Assembly: GCA_027494115.1 (NCBI GenBank)
Contig: JAOSJL010000001.1
Span: 124,001 to 188,000, forward strand
Source of the DNA: Acidimicrobiia bacterium
GTDB taxonomy: Bacteria; Actinomycetota; Acidimicrobiia; IMCC26256; JAOSJL01
Length of the DNA: 64,000 nucleotides
Reading direction: 5' to 3'
The notes below the pieces were generated by a model. That model was given only the letters and a program-made list of their open reading frames with translations, did not search any database and was not told the origin of the DNA. Each line of letters starts with the position of its first letter. Within the stretch, counting starts at the first letter, position 1. Both the position numbers and the translations under genes were made by a program. Of the stretch, positions 1 through 9,467 are shown piece after piece.

Positions 1-836
1 GGCTCGAGCGCGGTGAACGCGTGGCGCGGCGGTGCGTACACCTGCGTGAACTCGTAGCCCCGCCCGATGCGCACCTCGAGCCGACGCCCACCTCCGCTGA
101 TCGCCAACCGCCGTTCACGGTGGAGCCGGTAGTGGTCGTCGAAGGTACGCCCCTCCAGAGCAACGTCGCCGCCGCGCACCTGCGACGTCTGACCCGTCGG
201 GATTCCGCGGTCGTCCAGGTCGATCTGGGTGCAGGAGGGAAGCTCCACGGACCAGTCGCGGCGCGCCACGCCGGGAAGCGTGAAGTACGGGTGGAATCCG
301 AACGAAATCGGCACGGCCCGTCGGCCGGTCGGCTCGACGGTGGTGGTGATCTCGAGCGCGTCGGCACCGAGCGATGCGGTGATCGTCAACCGGTGCGGAA
401 ACGGGAACGCTCGGAAGCGCGCCGTGTCGTCCCGGCCGTGGTCGAACGTGGTGCTGAGAACGGCGCGGCGTCCCGTCGGACCCGCTCGCACGACCGACCA
501 GCGCAGGGGTCCGACCATCGTCCCGTGCATCGGGAGCCCTTTACCGTCACGGTGCACGTCGAGACCGGCGAGGTCCACGCGAGCCCGCTCCACGCGGTAT
601 TCCCCCTTCGCGAGCCGGTTCGCCCACGGGTGCAACAGGGGGATCCCGGTCGTATGCCCGCTTCGAAATCCCGCCACGCCGTCAGGCAGTGCGACGTACT
701 CCAGACCGTCGCGTCGAAGCGACACCCCCAGCATGCCGACGGAAGGCAGGAAGCTCGCCGCCAGGCGACCGGCGCTCAGCGTGACGCCCGGGGCGCCGTG
801 GCTGTCGTCGACGTGGACGCGTGGCTCGTCGGGCAC
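1..836 (-). CDS. Aldose 1-epimerase (galactose mutarotase)-like, partial (3' end lies before window start)
   Basis: Reverse-strand translation from GTG at 836: MPDEPRVHVDDSHGAPGVTLSAGRLAASFLPSVGMLGVSL...GIPLLHPWANRLAKGEY...ISFGFHPYFTLPG; mutarotase-like HPWANRL and FGFHPYF motifs. Confidence 0.75.
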   Translation of the reverse strand, partial: MPDEPRVHVDDSHGAPGVTLSAGRLAASFLPSVGMLGVSLRRDGLEYVALPDGVAGFRSGHTTGIPLLHPWANRLAKGEYRVERARVDLAGLDVHRDGKGLPMHGTMVGPLRWSVVRAGPTGRRAVLSTTFDHGRDDTARFRAFPFPHRLTITASLGADALEITTTVEPTGRRAVPISFGFHPYFTLPGVARRDWSVELPSCTQIDLDDRGIPTGQTSQVRGGDVALEGRTFDDHYRLHRERRLAISGGGRRLEVRIGRGYEFTQVYAPPRHAFTALE

Positions 837-936
837 GGCCGGGAGCGTACGCCAGGCGGGCCGCGACGCCTTTGACGCCGGCAGGATTCCTCAGCCCGTG
901 CGCGTCGGTGGGGTCGCGGGCGGGCATCCTGGTGCG

Positions 937-2052
937 GTGACGTCCTCCCCGAACAAGTCCTCCCCGAAGAAATCCTCGCCGAAGACATCGTCGCCGCAGC
1001 GGGCCACAACCGTGTACACCGACGGAGCCTGCCTGGGGAACCCGGGTCCCGGCGGCTGGGCCTGGGCGGTGCCCGACGGCCCCTACGCCAGCGGCCCCGC
1101 GGCCAAGACCACCAACCAGCGTATGGAGATCACCGCGGCGTACGAGGCATTGCGCGCGCTGGACGGGCCGGTCGACGTCGTGAGTGACTCCACCTACGTC
1201 GTGCACTGCTTCCGGGACGGGTGGTGGGAAGGTTGGATGAAGCGCGGCTGGAAGAACTCGAAGAAGGAACCGGTCGCCAACCGCGACCTCTGGGAGCCCC
1301 TGATCGAGCTCGTACGCTCGCGCCCCGACGTGTCGTTCCGCTGGGTGAAGGGTCACTCCGGTGACCCGATGAACGACGCCGTGGACGCTCTCGCCACCGA
1401 CGCCGCGCGCACCCAGGCCGCGCGAGAAGGTGAGCATCTGAGCGCCGTGCTGATCGCGCAGCTGGAGGAGGATCCCGCCGACAGGTCAGCCACTGCAACC
1501 CCGAGCGTCGCCGGCGAACCCGACGGTGACGGTATCGACAGCCTCGAAGGCCGCCTCGAGACGCACGGCGTCGTGGTCACGGGCCACCGGCCACCCGAGC
1601 TGGGGGGCTATGACGCAAACAGAATCGCCGATGGCGTCCGCCGGCGTCTGGTGGAGATCCTTCGCGCGAAGGCGCAGGTCGACACCGAGCTCGTGGTGGC
1701 GACCGGTCTCGGGCTGGGTGCCGAACAGCTCGGTGCCGAAGCGGCCGCCGAGGCGGACATCCCCTACGTCGCCGTGCTCGCTTTCCCCGATCCCGACAGC
1801 GTCTGGCCCGACGCGTCGCGCCGTCACTTCCGGAAGCTGCTCGACGGCGCCGAACAGGTCATCGTCCACACGAAGAAGCCGCCGCGCTCGAAACAGCAGG
1901 CCGGCGCGGCCATTGCACGGCGTGACGCCTGGCTGGCGGCGCACAACCATGAGGCCGTCGTCGTGTGGGACGGCACCGACCGCGCGGTCGGCAAGACCGT
2001 GCGCACACTCGAGGAGTCCCTCGACGACGTCTGGATTGTCGAACCCTGGTGA
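937..2052 (+). CDS. rnhA: Ribonuclease HI fused to a C-terminal SLOG/YspA-like domain
   Basis: GTG at 937. YTDGACLGNPGPGGWAW...NQRMEITAAYEALRAL...SDSTYVVHCF...WVKGHSGDPMNDAVDALA is RNase HI. C-terminal VVVTGHRPPELGGYDANRIAD...VVATGLGLGAEQLGAEAAAEADIPYVAVLAFP resembles SLOG/DUF1273-type proteins. Confidence 0.85.
   Translation: MTSSPNKSSPKKSSPKTSSPQRATTVYTDGACLGNPGPGGWAWAVPDGPYASGPAAKTTNQRMEITAAYEALRALDGPVDVVSDSTYVVHCFRDGWWEGWMKRGWKNSKKEPVANRDLWEPLIELVRSRPDVSFRWVKGHSGDPMNDAVDALATDAARTQAAREGEHLSAVLIAQLEEDPADRSATATPSVAGEPDGDGIDSLEGRLETHGVVVTGHRPPELGGYDANRIADGVRRRLVEILRAKAQVDTELVVATGLGLGAEQLGAEAAAEADIPYVAVLAFPDPDSVWPDASRRHFRKLLDGAEQVIVHTKKPPRSKQQAGAAIARRDAWLAAHNHEAVVVWDGTDRAVGKTVRTLEESLDDVWIVEPW
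943..1002 (+). repeat. 15-bp tandem repeat (4 units) encoding SSPNK-SSPKK-SSPKT-SSPQR at the N-terminus of the RNase HI fusion
   Basis: Direct reading: tcctccccgaacaag / tcctccccgaagaaa / tcctcgccgaagaca / tcgtcgccgcagcgg. Confidence 0.8.
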
Positions 2053-3199
2053 GCACCACAGCGAGCAACCGCGTGCCCCCGCTGTTCCTCTTCGCTCTCG
2101 TGGCCGTGCATGTGGCCGCCGCCGCGGCACTTCTCCGTGACCCGGGCGTGAAGACACCCGCCTACGCGGCGACCTCCGACGCCGGGCGCTACCACGAAAT
2201 CGCGACCTCACGCGGGCACCCGTACCGGGATTTCGAGGTCGAGTACCCGCCGCTGGCCTACCTCGGCCTCGACGCGATCGACACCGGAGACTTCGACTCC
2301 ACTCTCAACATACTGATCGTCACCCAGCTGCTTGCCGACCTCGGAATCGTCGGACTCCTGCTGTGGAACTGGGGCAGTCGTGCAGCAGTGTCATATCTCA
2401 TCATCGCCGCGCCCATGCTCGCCACGGTCCTGACGAAGTTCGACCTGGTGAGCGTTCTCTTGGCACTGCTCGCCGTGTCGCTCGTGTCACGATCGCGAGA
2501 CGGGCCGGGAGGCGTCGCCCTCGCAGCTTCCGTCTTCGTGAAGCTCTGGCCCGTCGTCCTCACGCCCTGGTTGCTCGTGAAGCGACGCTGGCGCGCCATG
2601 GCCTGGACGCTCGCAGGCGGGTTCGCCGGAGTCGCGCTCTGGGCATGGCTCGGCGACATCGACGGCCCGCGCCAGGTGTTGACCTTCCGAGGTGCCGAAG
2701 GCTGGCACGTCGAGAGCATCCCTGCGCAACTCGCCCTGCTGGGCGGAGCGGGCGACATGCGCTTCGAGGCTGGTTCCTGGCGCATCGGAGCCCCCCGTCC
2801 TGGATCGGAGCTCTCCTCGCCGTCGCCGCTCTCGCCTTCGCCTGGTGGGTGTGGAACCAGAGCCGGGAGCGCGAAGACGTCGGCCTGCCCGCGACGGTTT
2901 CAGTCGCCGCTCTCCTGGTCTTGTCGACGGTTCTCTCCGAGCAGTTCATCGTCTGGCTCGTGCCCTGGGCCGCCATTGCGGGAGCGGCCGGCTACAGGAG
3001 AATTGAGCGATTGACGCTCGTTGCGGTCGTCGTCACGGTGGTCCTCCAGGTGTTCTTCGATGAACCGAACTCCGACACGACTGCCGCTCAGATCGGCTAC
3101 GGCCTTCGCAATCTCGTCTTGGTCGCGATTGTCATCGTCGGAACGCTTCGACTCCGGTCCAGGTCGGAGTCCTCAACCCCTGATGCGGGCTTGGGTTAG
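2049..3199 (+). CDS. Polytopic membrane protein, GT87/DUF2029-like; frameshifted at the C6 run 2791-2796
   Basis: GTG 2049 overlaps the preceding stop. N-terminal part is in ORF 1965..3014 (EVEYPPLAYLGLDAI...LTKFDLVSVLLAL...VKLWPVVLTPWLL); the continuation lies in ORF 2363..3199 (PPSWIGALLAVAALAFAWWVW...). Confidence 0.6.
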
Positions 3200-5040
3200 A
3201 TCCAGCCGGCGTCGTCGAGTTTGCGGTCGATGGCGTAGGCCGCGCTGATCAGGCCGAGGTGCGTGAACGCCTGGGGAAAGTTGCCCAGGTGTTCGCCGTG
3301 CGGGCCGAGTTCCTCGGCGTAGAGACCCAGATGGTTGGCGTAGCCGAGCATCTTCTCGAACACGAGACGGGCCTTGGGAACGTCGCCGGCACGGGCCAGC
3401 GCCTCCGCGTACCAGAACGACACGAGGTTGAAGGTTCCCTCCACGCCGTCGAGGCCGTCGGCGGTGCCGTGCTCCTGGCGGTAACGGAACACGAGGGAAT
3501 CGTCGACGAGATCCTCCTCGATCGCTCCGAGCGTGGACCACCACCGCGGGTCCTGGGGGCTGATGAACTTGACGAGCGGCATGAGCAGATAGGCCGCGTC
3601 GGTGGCCGTGGAGCCCTTGGTCTGCACGAAGGTCTGGCGCTCTTCGTTCCAGAAGTTCTCGAAGATGTCGTGGTAGATCGCGTCGCGGGTACGCCGCCAG
3701 CGCTCGAACGGGTAGGGGAACGACCGTCGGTCGGCGAGACGGATGCCGCGGTCGACCGCCACCCAGCACATCAGCCGCGAGAACAAGAAGTGGTGGCGTC
3801 CGCCACGCACCTCCCAGATCCCCTCGTCCTCTCGCTCCCAGTTCTCGGTCACCCAGTCGATCAAACGAACGCAGTTCTCCCACAGGGAGGACGAGATGGG
3901 GGCGCCGAACTTGTTGTAGAGGTAGATCGAGTCCATCAGTTCGCCGTAGATGTCGAGCTGGAGTTGGTCGTACGCGCCGTTGCCGACCCTCACCGGCGAC
4001 GAGCCGCGGTAGCCCTCGAGGTGGGGTAGCTCGATCTCGGTGAGTGTCTTGCGCCCGTCGTAGCCGTACATGATCTGCATCGAACCGTCGGGTTCGAGTT
4101 CCGCCATGCGCTGCTCGATCCACTCCATGAACCGACCGGCTTCTTCGGTGTAGCCGAGACGAATCAGCGAGTAGAGGGTGAACGAGGCGTCGCGGATCCA
4201 GGTGTAGCGGTAGTCCCAGTTGCGCTCGCCACCGAGTTCCTCGGGGAGCCCGAAGGTGGGTGCGGCCACGAGCGACCCGTATGTCTGGGAGACCATGAGC
4301 TTGAGAGCCAGCGCCGAGCGGTTCACCGTCTCGCGCCACCGGCCCTTGTAGGTGCAGCGCCCGATCCAGTCGCGCCAGTAGTTCACCGTCTCGACGAACG
4401 CGCGGGGCACGTATCCCCGAGCCGCCGAAGGACTCTCCTGTCCGGGGATCACCTTCTCGAGCACGAACGCCGCGTGGTCACCCGTGGCGAGCGCGAAACG
4501 AGCAACGGCGGCCCCGTCGCGGACCTCGACCGGAACCTCGGTGCGCAGCCGGAGAACGAGACCGTCGTCGCCGCGCGAGACGAAGAGAACCTCCCCGTCG
4601 CGCACCTCGACCGTGTGATCGGCGCGGCCGTAGTCGAATCGCGGCGCACACACCATGTCGAAGTCGATGTCACCGCGGACGGCTTTCGCTCGCCGAACGA
4701 GACGGTGGGGATGGTCGTCGCGGTGCTTGCCGAGCTCCATGAAGTCCGACACCTCGGCCACACCCGCACGGTCGAGGAACCGGGTCATCAGGACGTTCGT
4801 GTCGGGCAGGTAGAGCTGCTTGCGCGCCCCTCCTTCGATGCACGGCCGGAGGCCGAAACGCCCACCCCGCTCGGAATCGAGTAGGGAGGCGAAGATCGTG
4901 GGCGAATCGAAGTGCGGGAACGACATGAAGTCGATCGACGCGTCGTTGCCCACCAGGGCCACGGTGTGGAGATCGCCTACGATCCCGTAGTCCTCGATGG
5001 GCAGATACCCGCCCTTGCCCATCCTCGGGTACCCTGGCAT
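3196..5040 (-). CDS. Glycoside hydrolase family 15 (glucoamylase/trehalase-like)
   Basis: MPGYPRMGKGGYLPIEDYGIVGDLHTVALVGNDASIDFMSFPHFDSPTIFASLLD...ERNWDYRYTWIRDASFTLYSLIRLGY...GVEGTFNLVSFWYAEALARAG. The upstream part of the 1141-aa ORF is antisense to other genes. Confidence 0.9.
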   Translation of the reverse strand: MPGYPRMGKGGYLPIEDYGIVGDLHTVALVGNDASIDFMSFPHFDSPTIFASLLDSERGGRFGLRPCIEGGARKQLYLPDTNVLMTRFLDRAGVAEVSDFMELGKHRDDHPHRLVRRAKAVRGDIDFDMVCAPRFDYGRADHTVEVRDGEVLFVSRGDDGLVLRLRTEVPVEVRDGAAVARFALATGDHAAFVLEKVIPGQESPSAARGYVPRAFVETVNYWRDWIGRCTYKGRWRETVNRSALALKLMVSQTYGSLVAAPTFGLPEELGGERNWDYRYTWIRDASFTLYSLIRLGYTEEAGRFMEWIEQRMAELEPDGSMQIMYGYDGRKTLTEIELPHLEGYRGSSPVRVGNGAYDQLQLDIYGELMDSIYLYNKFGAPISSSLWENCVRLIDWVTENWEREDEGIWEVRGGRHHFLFSRLMCWVAVDRGIRLADRRSFPYPFERWRRTRDAIYHDIFENFWNEERQTFVQTKGSTATDAAYLLMPLVKFISPQDPRWWSTLGAIEEDLVDDSLVFRYRQEHGTADGLDGVEGTFNLVSFWYAEALARAGDVPKARLVFEKMLGYANHLGLYAEELGPHGEHLGNFPQAFTHLGLISAAYAIDRKLDDAGWI

Positions 5041-5103
5041 CACCACGGGTTCATTCAAGCAGCCCCAGAGCTCCCGTTGGGCGGTCCGGTGACCGCACGC
5101 ACC

Positions 5104-5772
5104 ATGACCACCCATTTCGAAATCCCGAAGCTGCGGACTCTCGCCCGCCACTCTCTGCCGAACATCATCGAGGGAACCCTCGTCCCGGTCGCCGTGTTCC
5201 TCCTGACGCTGCGCTTTCTCGGCGTGTGGGGAGCAGTGACCGCAGGTCTCGTGTGGGCATACGGCAACATCTTCCGACGGGTGGTGACAGGTCGGCGGGT
5301 CCCGGGGATCCTCGTCCTCGGCGCACTCACGCTCACTGCACGAACCCTTCTGGCCGCGTCCACCGGAAGCACGTTCGTCTACTTTCTCCAGCCGACGCTC
5401 GGTACGGCACTCGTGGCGACGGCGTTTCTCGTGTCGGTACCCCTCGGTCGGCCGCTCGCTCAACGTCTCGCCGCCGACTTCTGTCCCATCCCCGCCGACG
5501 TTCTCGCCGACGTGCGGGTTCGGCGCTTCTTCCTTCGCATCTCGCTGCTGTGGGCGTTCACCCAGTTCGCCAACGCCGGAATCACCATCTGGCTCCTGTT
5601 GAGCCAGTCGGTCGGAACCTACGTGGTGGCGAAGACTCTCCTGTCGATGACGCTCACCGGCGGCGCCATCGCTGTCTCGGCCCTGTACTTCCACCGTTCC
5701 ATGACCCGCCACGGCATCCTGCGCCGTCGGACCGTCCCGGTCGCGGCGAGCGTCACCACTTCCGCGGCATAG
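5104..5772 (+). CDS. Integral membrane protein, VC0807/DUF3159-like
   Basis: MTTHFEIPKLRTLARHSLPNIIEGTLVPVAVFLLTLRFLGVWGAVTAGLVWAYGNIFRRVVTGRRVPGILVLGALTLTARTLLA...; several predicted TM segments. Confidence 0.6.
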   Translation: MTTHFEIPKLRTLARHSLPNIIEGTLVPVAVFLLTLRFLGVWGAVTAGLVWAYGNIFRRVVTGRRVPGILVLGALTLTARTLLAASTGSTFVYFLQPTLGTALVATAFLVSVPLGRPLAQRLAADFCPIPADVLADVRVRRFFLRISLLWAFTQFANAGITIWLLLSQSVGTYVVAKTLLSMTLTGGAIAVSALYFHRSMTRHGILRRRTVPVAASVTTSAA

Positions 5773-5814
5773 GTTGTGAACCGTGGTGTTCCCTTCTGAT
5801 CCCCGCTCCTGACG

Positions 5815-6600
5815 ATGAACCGGCCCACCTTCGCCACCGCCGACAACGTCCTGCTCGCGGGGCATCGGAGCCTCGCCGACGGGACACCCCGCGGCGCGGT
5901 GGTTCTCGCCCACGGCTTCAGTTCCACGGCCGAGGACCCTGCGGTGACGGCGGTCGCCGTCGGCCTCAACGACGCCGGCTTCGACGTCATCACCTACGAC
6001 GCCCGCGGCCACGGTGGATCCGAAGGTGAATCCACACTCGGCGACCTCGAGGAACACGACGTGGGAGCCGCCGTCACCGAAGCCCGGACCCGCTCGGAGT
6101 TCGTCGTACTCGTGGGGGCGTCGATGGGCGGCATCGCCGTTCTGCGCTACGCGGCGTCGCACGCCGACATCGACGGTGTGGTGTCGGTCAGCACTCCGGC
6201 CCGTTGGCAACTCCCCCGCACACCCACGGCGATGCTCACCGCTGGCATCACCCGCACACGCCTCGGACGTCATCTCGCCTCCCGCTACCTCCGAGTGCGC
6301 GTCGCTCAGAAGTGGAACTCGCCCGACCCTCCCATCGACCTGATTCCCAAGATCGGTGCTCCCGTCGCATTGATCCACGGGACACGCGACCGCTTCATCC
6401 CGGCGTCCGCCGCCGAAGACCTCTTCGACGTGGCATCCGAGCCCCGGCAGCTGAGGATCGTCGAACACATGGGCCACGCCTTCGACGAGGCCGCTGTGCC
6501 GGCCGTCATCGACGCCGTCAACTGGACCGTCGAATCCGTTCCGGTGCCCGCGGCTCTTCGTCCGGGCGGCCTGAGCGGTCAGATCGCCGACGACGCCTGA
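5815..6600 (+). CDS. Alpha/beta hydrolase
   Basis: VVLAHGFSSTAEDP...DVITYDARGHGGSEGE...VVLVGASMGGIAVLRYA...ALIHGTRDRFIP...HMGHAFDE. Confidence 0.85.
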   Translation: MNRPTFATADNVLLAGHRSLADGTPRGAVVLAHGFSSTAEDPAVTAVAVGLNDAGFDVITYDARGHGGSEGESTLGDLEEHDVGAAVTEARTRSEFVVLVGASMGGIAVLRYAASHADIDGVVSVSTPARWQLPRTPTAMLTAGITRTRLGRHLASRYLRVRVAQKWNSPDPPIDLIPKIGAPVALIHGTRDRFIPASAAEDLFDVASEPRQLRIVEHMGHAFDEAAVPAVIDAVNWTVESVPVPAALRPGGLSGQIADDA

Positions 6601-7439
6601 TCGGCGGGCGACTCCCACCACCAGGCGAGCCCGGCGAGCCCCGGTCCCGTGTGCACGACCATGACGGAGCCGAACTCCTCGACGAACGAGGTGGCGGGCT
6701 GCACATCGGCCTCCACCCCCCCGAGGAGGTGCTCGGCGACCTCACGAGCCAGCGCGTGCAAGGCCACGACGTGCAAGGCCGCCGCGTCGTCGGGGCGTGA
6801 CCGCAGGCAGGCCGCGACGATTCGGTCGTGAGCGGCCTCGGCGCTGAGGGCAGGGCGCAGCCTCTTCACTCCTCCGCCGGAGAACTCGAACAGCGGATTG
6901 ATACTCAGATGGCGACCGGCCCAGCCGGCGATGCTCGGGACTCGTCCTCCCCGGACGAGGTGATCGAGGGTTGGGAGCGTGGCAATGAGTCGGACCCGCT
7001 CGATGACGCGCCGGGCGGCGGCCTCCACGACGTCGAGCGAGCGGCCTTCGGTTGCGACACGGGCTGCCTCGAGCACCACCAATGCCTCGGCACCGGCTGC
7101 CGTGGTCGTGTCGATGACGCTCACCCGATCACCGACCTCGCGCGCGGCCACAGCCGCCGCCTCGTAGGTGGAGCTCATGGACGCAGCGATCGTGCAGACG
7201 AGGACGTCGTCCACGCCGGGCTCGGCGAGGCGCGACCGAATCGCCTCCTCGAATTCGCCCGGTGTGGGGCCCGAGGTGGTGACCCGCTCGTCGCCGATCA
7301 GCTCTCCGAGGGTCCGTTCGCCCTCCCGAACCGCCTGGTCGGCGATCGTGAGCCACATCGGAACAACGGTGATCCCGTTCACCGACGCGAGCGAGTCGGG
7401 GAGGGCCGCCGCGCTGTCGGTGATGACGGCGACGCTCAC
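6579..7439 (-). CDS. DegV family (fatty-acid-binding) protein
   Basis: MSVAVITDSAAALPDSLASVNGITVVPMWLTI...TSGPTPGEFEEAI...VLVCTIAASMSSTYEAA...ATLPTLDHLVRGGRVP. Confidence 0.9.
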   Translation of the reverse strand: MSVAVITDSAAALPDSLASVNGITVVPMWLTIADQAVREGERTLGELIGDERVTTSGPTPGEFEEAIRSRLAEPGVDDVLVCTIAASMSSTYEAAAVAAREVGDRVSVIDTTTAAGAEALVVLEAARVATEGRSLDVVEAAARRVIERVRLIATLPTLDHLVRGGRVPSIAGWAGRHLSINPLFEFSGGGVKRLRPALSAEAAHDRIVAACLRSRPDDAAALHVVALHALAREVAEHLLGGVEADVQPATSFVEEFGSVMVVHTGPGLAGLAWWWESPADQASSAI

Positions 7440-8742
7440 GTGGTCGCTCCCCCGACTCCGACGCCTCCAGGATCCTCCCGGTGCTCATCGTCGGTGGCGG
7501 TCGTCGGTTCTCCGGTGTCGTGCCCCGCCCGGTTTGTGACCGCCAGGGCGCTGAGCATGACCAGGAGTCCCGCACAGAGAAGGACGAGTCGGGACGGCTC
7601 CAACGTCCCGACGAGCGGCCACTGAACCTCGGCGACGACGTCACCGACGGCTCCCGCCCCGACGGCGGACACCGCCAGTGCCACACGGATCACGACGTGG
7701 AAGGCGGCGAACGCGAGGACGCGCTCGGTGCCCTCGAGGCGTGACTGGATGGCCCCCATTCCGGACGCGAGCGTGTACGCCGCGGCGCCCCCGAAGCCGA
7801 TCGCTCCCACAAAGGCGAAGCCGATCGACGGAGCGAGACTGAAGAATGCCACGATCACGCCGATCGCCAGGACGCCACTGCGCGCGCGCACGAGGAGGTC
7901 TCCGCCCTCGGGTGCGCGTTGCAGAACCGCCAGTCCGGCCACGGCGCCGACACCGAACAGGGCGATCAACAGCCCGAACTCGGCGTCGCCCGCACCGAGG
8001 ACCTCGCGCACGAACACGATCCCGAGCGAGAAGAGGGCGCCGAGGCCGAGCGCGACTGCAGCGGCCGCAGGCATCACCGCCCTGACGAGGGGGATGCGAA
8101 ACGCCGCCCGGAAGTTCGTGGGCTCGTCGGTGACGGGAGCCTCACCGCTCGCGGAGCCGAGCTGTGTCACCCGGGCGATGAGGAAGAACGACACCACGAA
8201 GGTGGCGGCGTCGAGCCAGAAAACCAGCGCCAGGGGGCGACCGGCGATGTCGGCACCGGGCAGGGCCGCCACGAGCGCGAACAGAGCAGCTCCGAGCGGA
8301 ATACTGCCGTAGGAGGAACCGAGGATGAGCCCGTTCGCGACCGGGAGCTGCTCCTCCTCCACGAGGTCGGGAATCGACGCGTCGCGGGCGGGCAGGAAGA
8401 CGATACTCGCCACCTCGACCAGAAACGCCCAGAGGTAGATCCACCACAGACCCCGCACGAGCGGCACGAGAGCGATCATCGCCGCGCGGGCGGCATCCAT
8501 CGCGAGCATCGTTCGGCGACGGTCCCACCGATTTGCAGCGCGCGCCGCCAGCGGACCACCGACCGCCGCCGGGAGCAGCCGCAGTGCCAGGATCCCCCGA
8601 CGGCTGCCGGTGATCCGGTGATCTGGAGCACGAGCGCCATGAATGCCACCGTGCCCATCCAGTCGCCGAGGGCGGAAACCCCCTGGCCGACGAGCAGGTC
8701 GCGGAAGCCGGGGCGGCGGACGACCGCAGCGACCGTCACCAT
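7436..8742 (-). CDS. MFS transporter, frameshifted at 8594-8598
   Basis: N-terminus MVTVAAVVRRPGFRDLLVGQGVSALGDWMGTVAFMALVLQITGSPAAVGG in ORF 8476..9438; rest in ORF 7436..8509. Adding one G to the G5 run restores ...AVGGILALRLLPAAVGGPLAARAANRWDRRRTMLAMDAARA. Confidence 0.8.
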
Positions 8743-8765
8743 CGACTCCCGGCCGCGCCCCCGCC

Positions 8766-9392
8766 TCACGGCGCGACGATCCCGTTTGGCTCGCCGCGTT
8801 CGTCCCGGTCGAACAGCAACCGCGTCAGGTACGTCCTCCGACGATCGGCCCGTGGAGCCGCATTGCCGACTACCCGCTTCGCGACCATGGGGATCGTCAC
8901 CGCGAGGCCCGCGAGCGCGGCTCCGCTCCACCCGAGCAGCGCGAGCAGCGGCGTGAGGGACAACTCGGCAATCAGCGACACGAGAGCGGTCTGGCGGATC
9001 AGACGGCCGACGCCGAGACCGGCCAGCAGGAGGAGCGAACCCGGCCAGGCGGTGACCGCCAAAGCTCCCATCGCGGTGGAGATCCCCCGGCCGCCGGCTC
9101 CGCGCAGGAACGGTGACCAGTTGTGCCCGACCACGGCGAGTCCGCCGGCAAGTGCCGCCAGCCCCGGACGTCCACTTCCCGCCAGCAGCGGGCCGACAGC
9201 ACCCTTCGCGACGTCGCACACACCTGCCAGAGCCAGGGGTACGAAACCCGCGACCCGGAACAGCGACGTCCCTGAGACGGTTCCCGAACCGACCTCGCGT
9301 AGATCGACGCCCCGGGTCAGACGCGCCGCGACGTTCGAGAACGGGATCGCCCCGACGGCGTAGGCAGCGACGAGCACCAGCACAGGGCTCAT
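8766..9392 (-). CDS. Glycerol-3-phosphate acyltransferase PlsY-like
   Basis: MSPVLVLVAAYAVGAIPFSNVAARLTRGVDLREVGSGTVSGTSLFRVAG...DVAKGAVGPLLAG...VVGHNWSPFLRGAGGRGISTAMGALA. Confidence 0.75.
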   Translation of the reverse strand: MSPVLVLVAAYAVGAIPFSNVAARLTRGVDLREVGSGTVSGTSLFRVAGFVPLALAGVCDVAKGAVGPLLAGSGRPGLAALAGGLAVVGHNWSPFLRGAGGRGISTAMGALAVTAWPGSLLLLAGLGVGRLIRQTALVSLIAELSLTPLLALLGWSGAALAGLAVTIPMVAKRVVGNAAPRADRRRTYLTRLLFDRDERGEPNGIVAP

Positions 9393-9467
9393 ACGGCCAG
9401 TCTGACCACTCCGGGCCGCCACCGCGGCGACAGCTCACGGATTCGGTGAATATAGGAGACTGTGGGG

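Noticed and set aside
5041-6621. N-terminal extension of the 1141-aa minus ORF (3196..6621)
   Set aside because: GH15 homology begins at MPGYPRMGKGG (5040); upstream part is antisense to the membrane protein and hydrolase genes.
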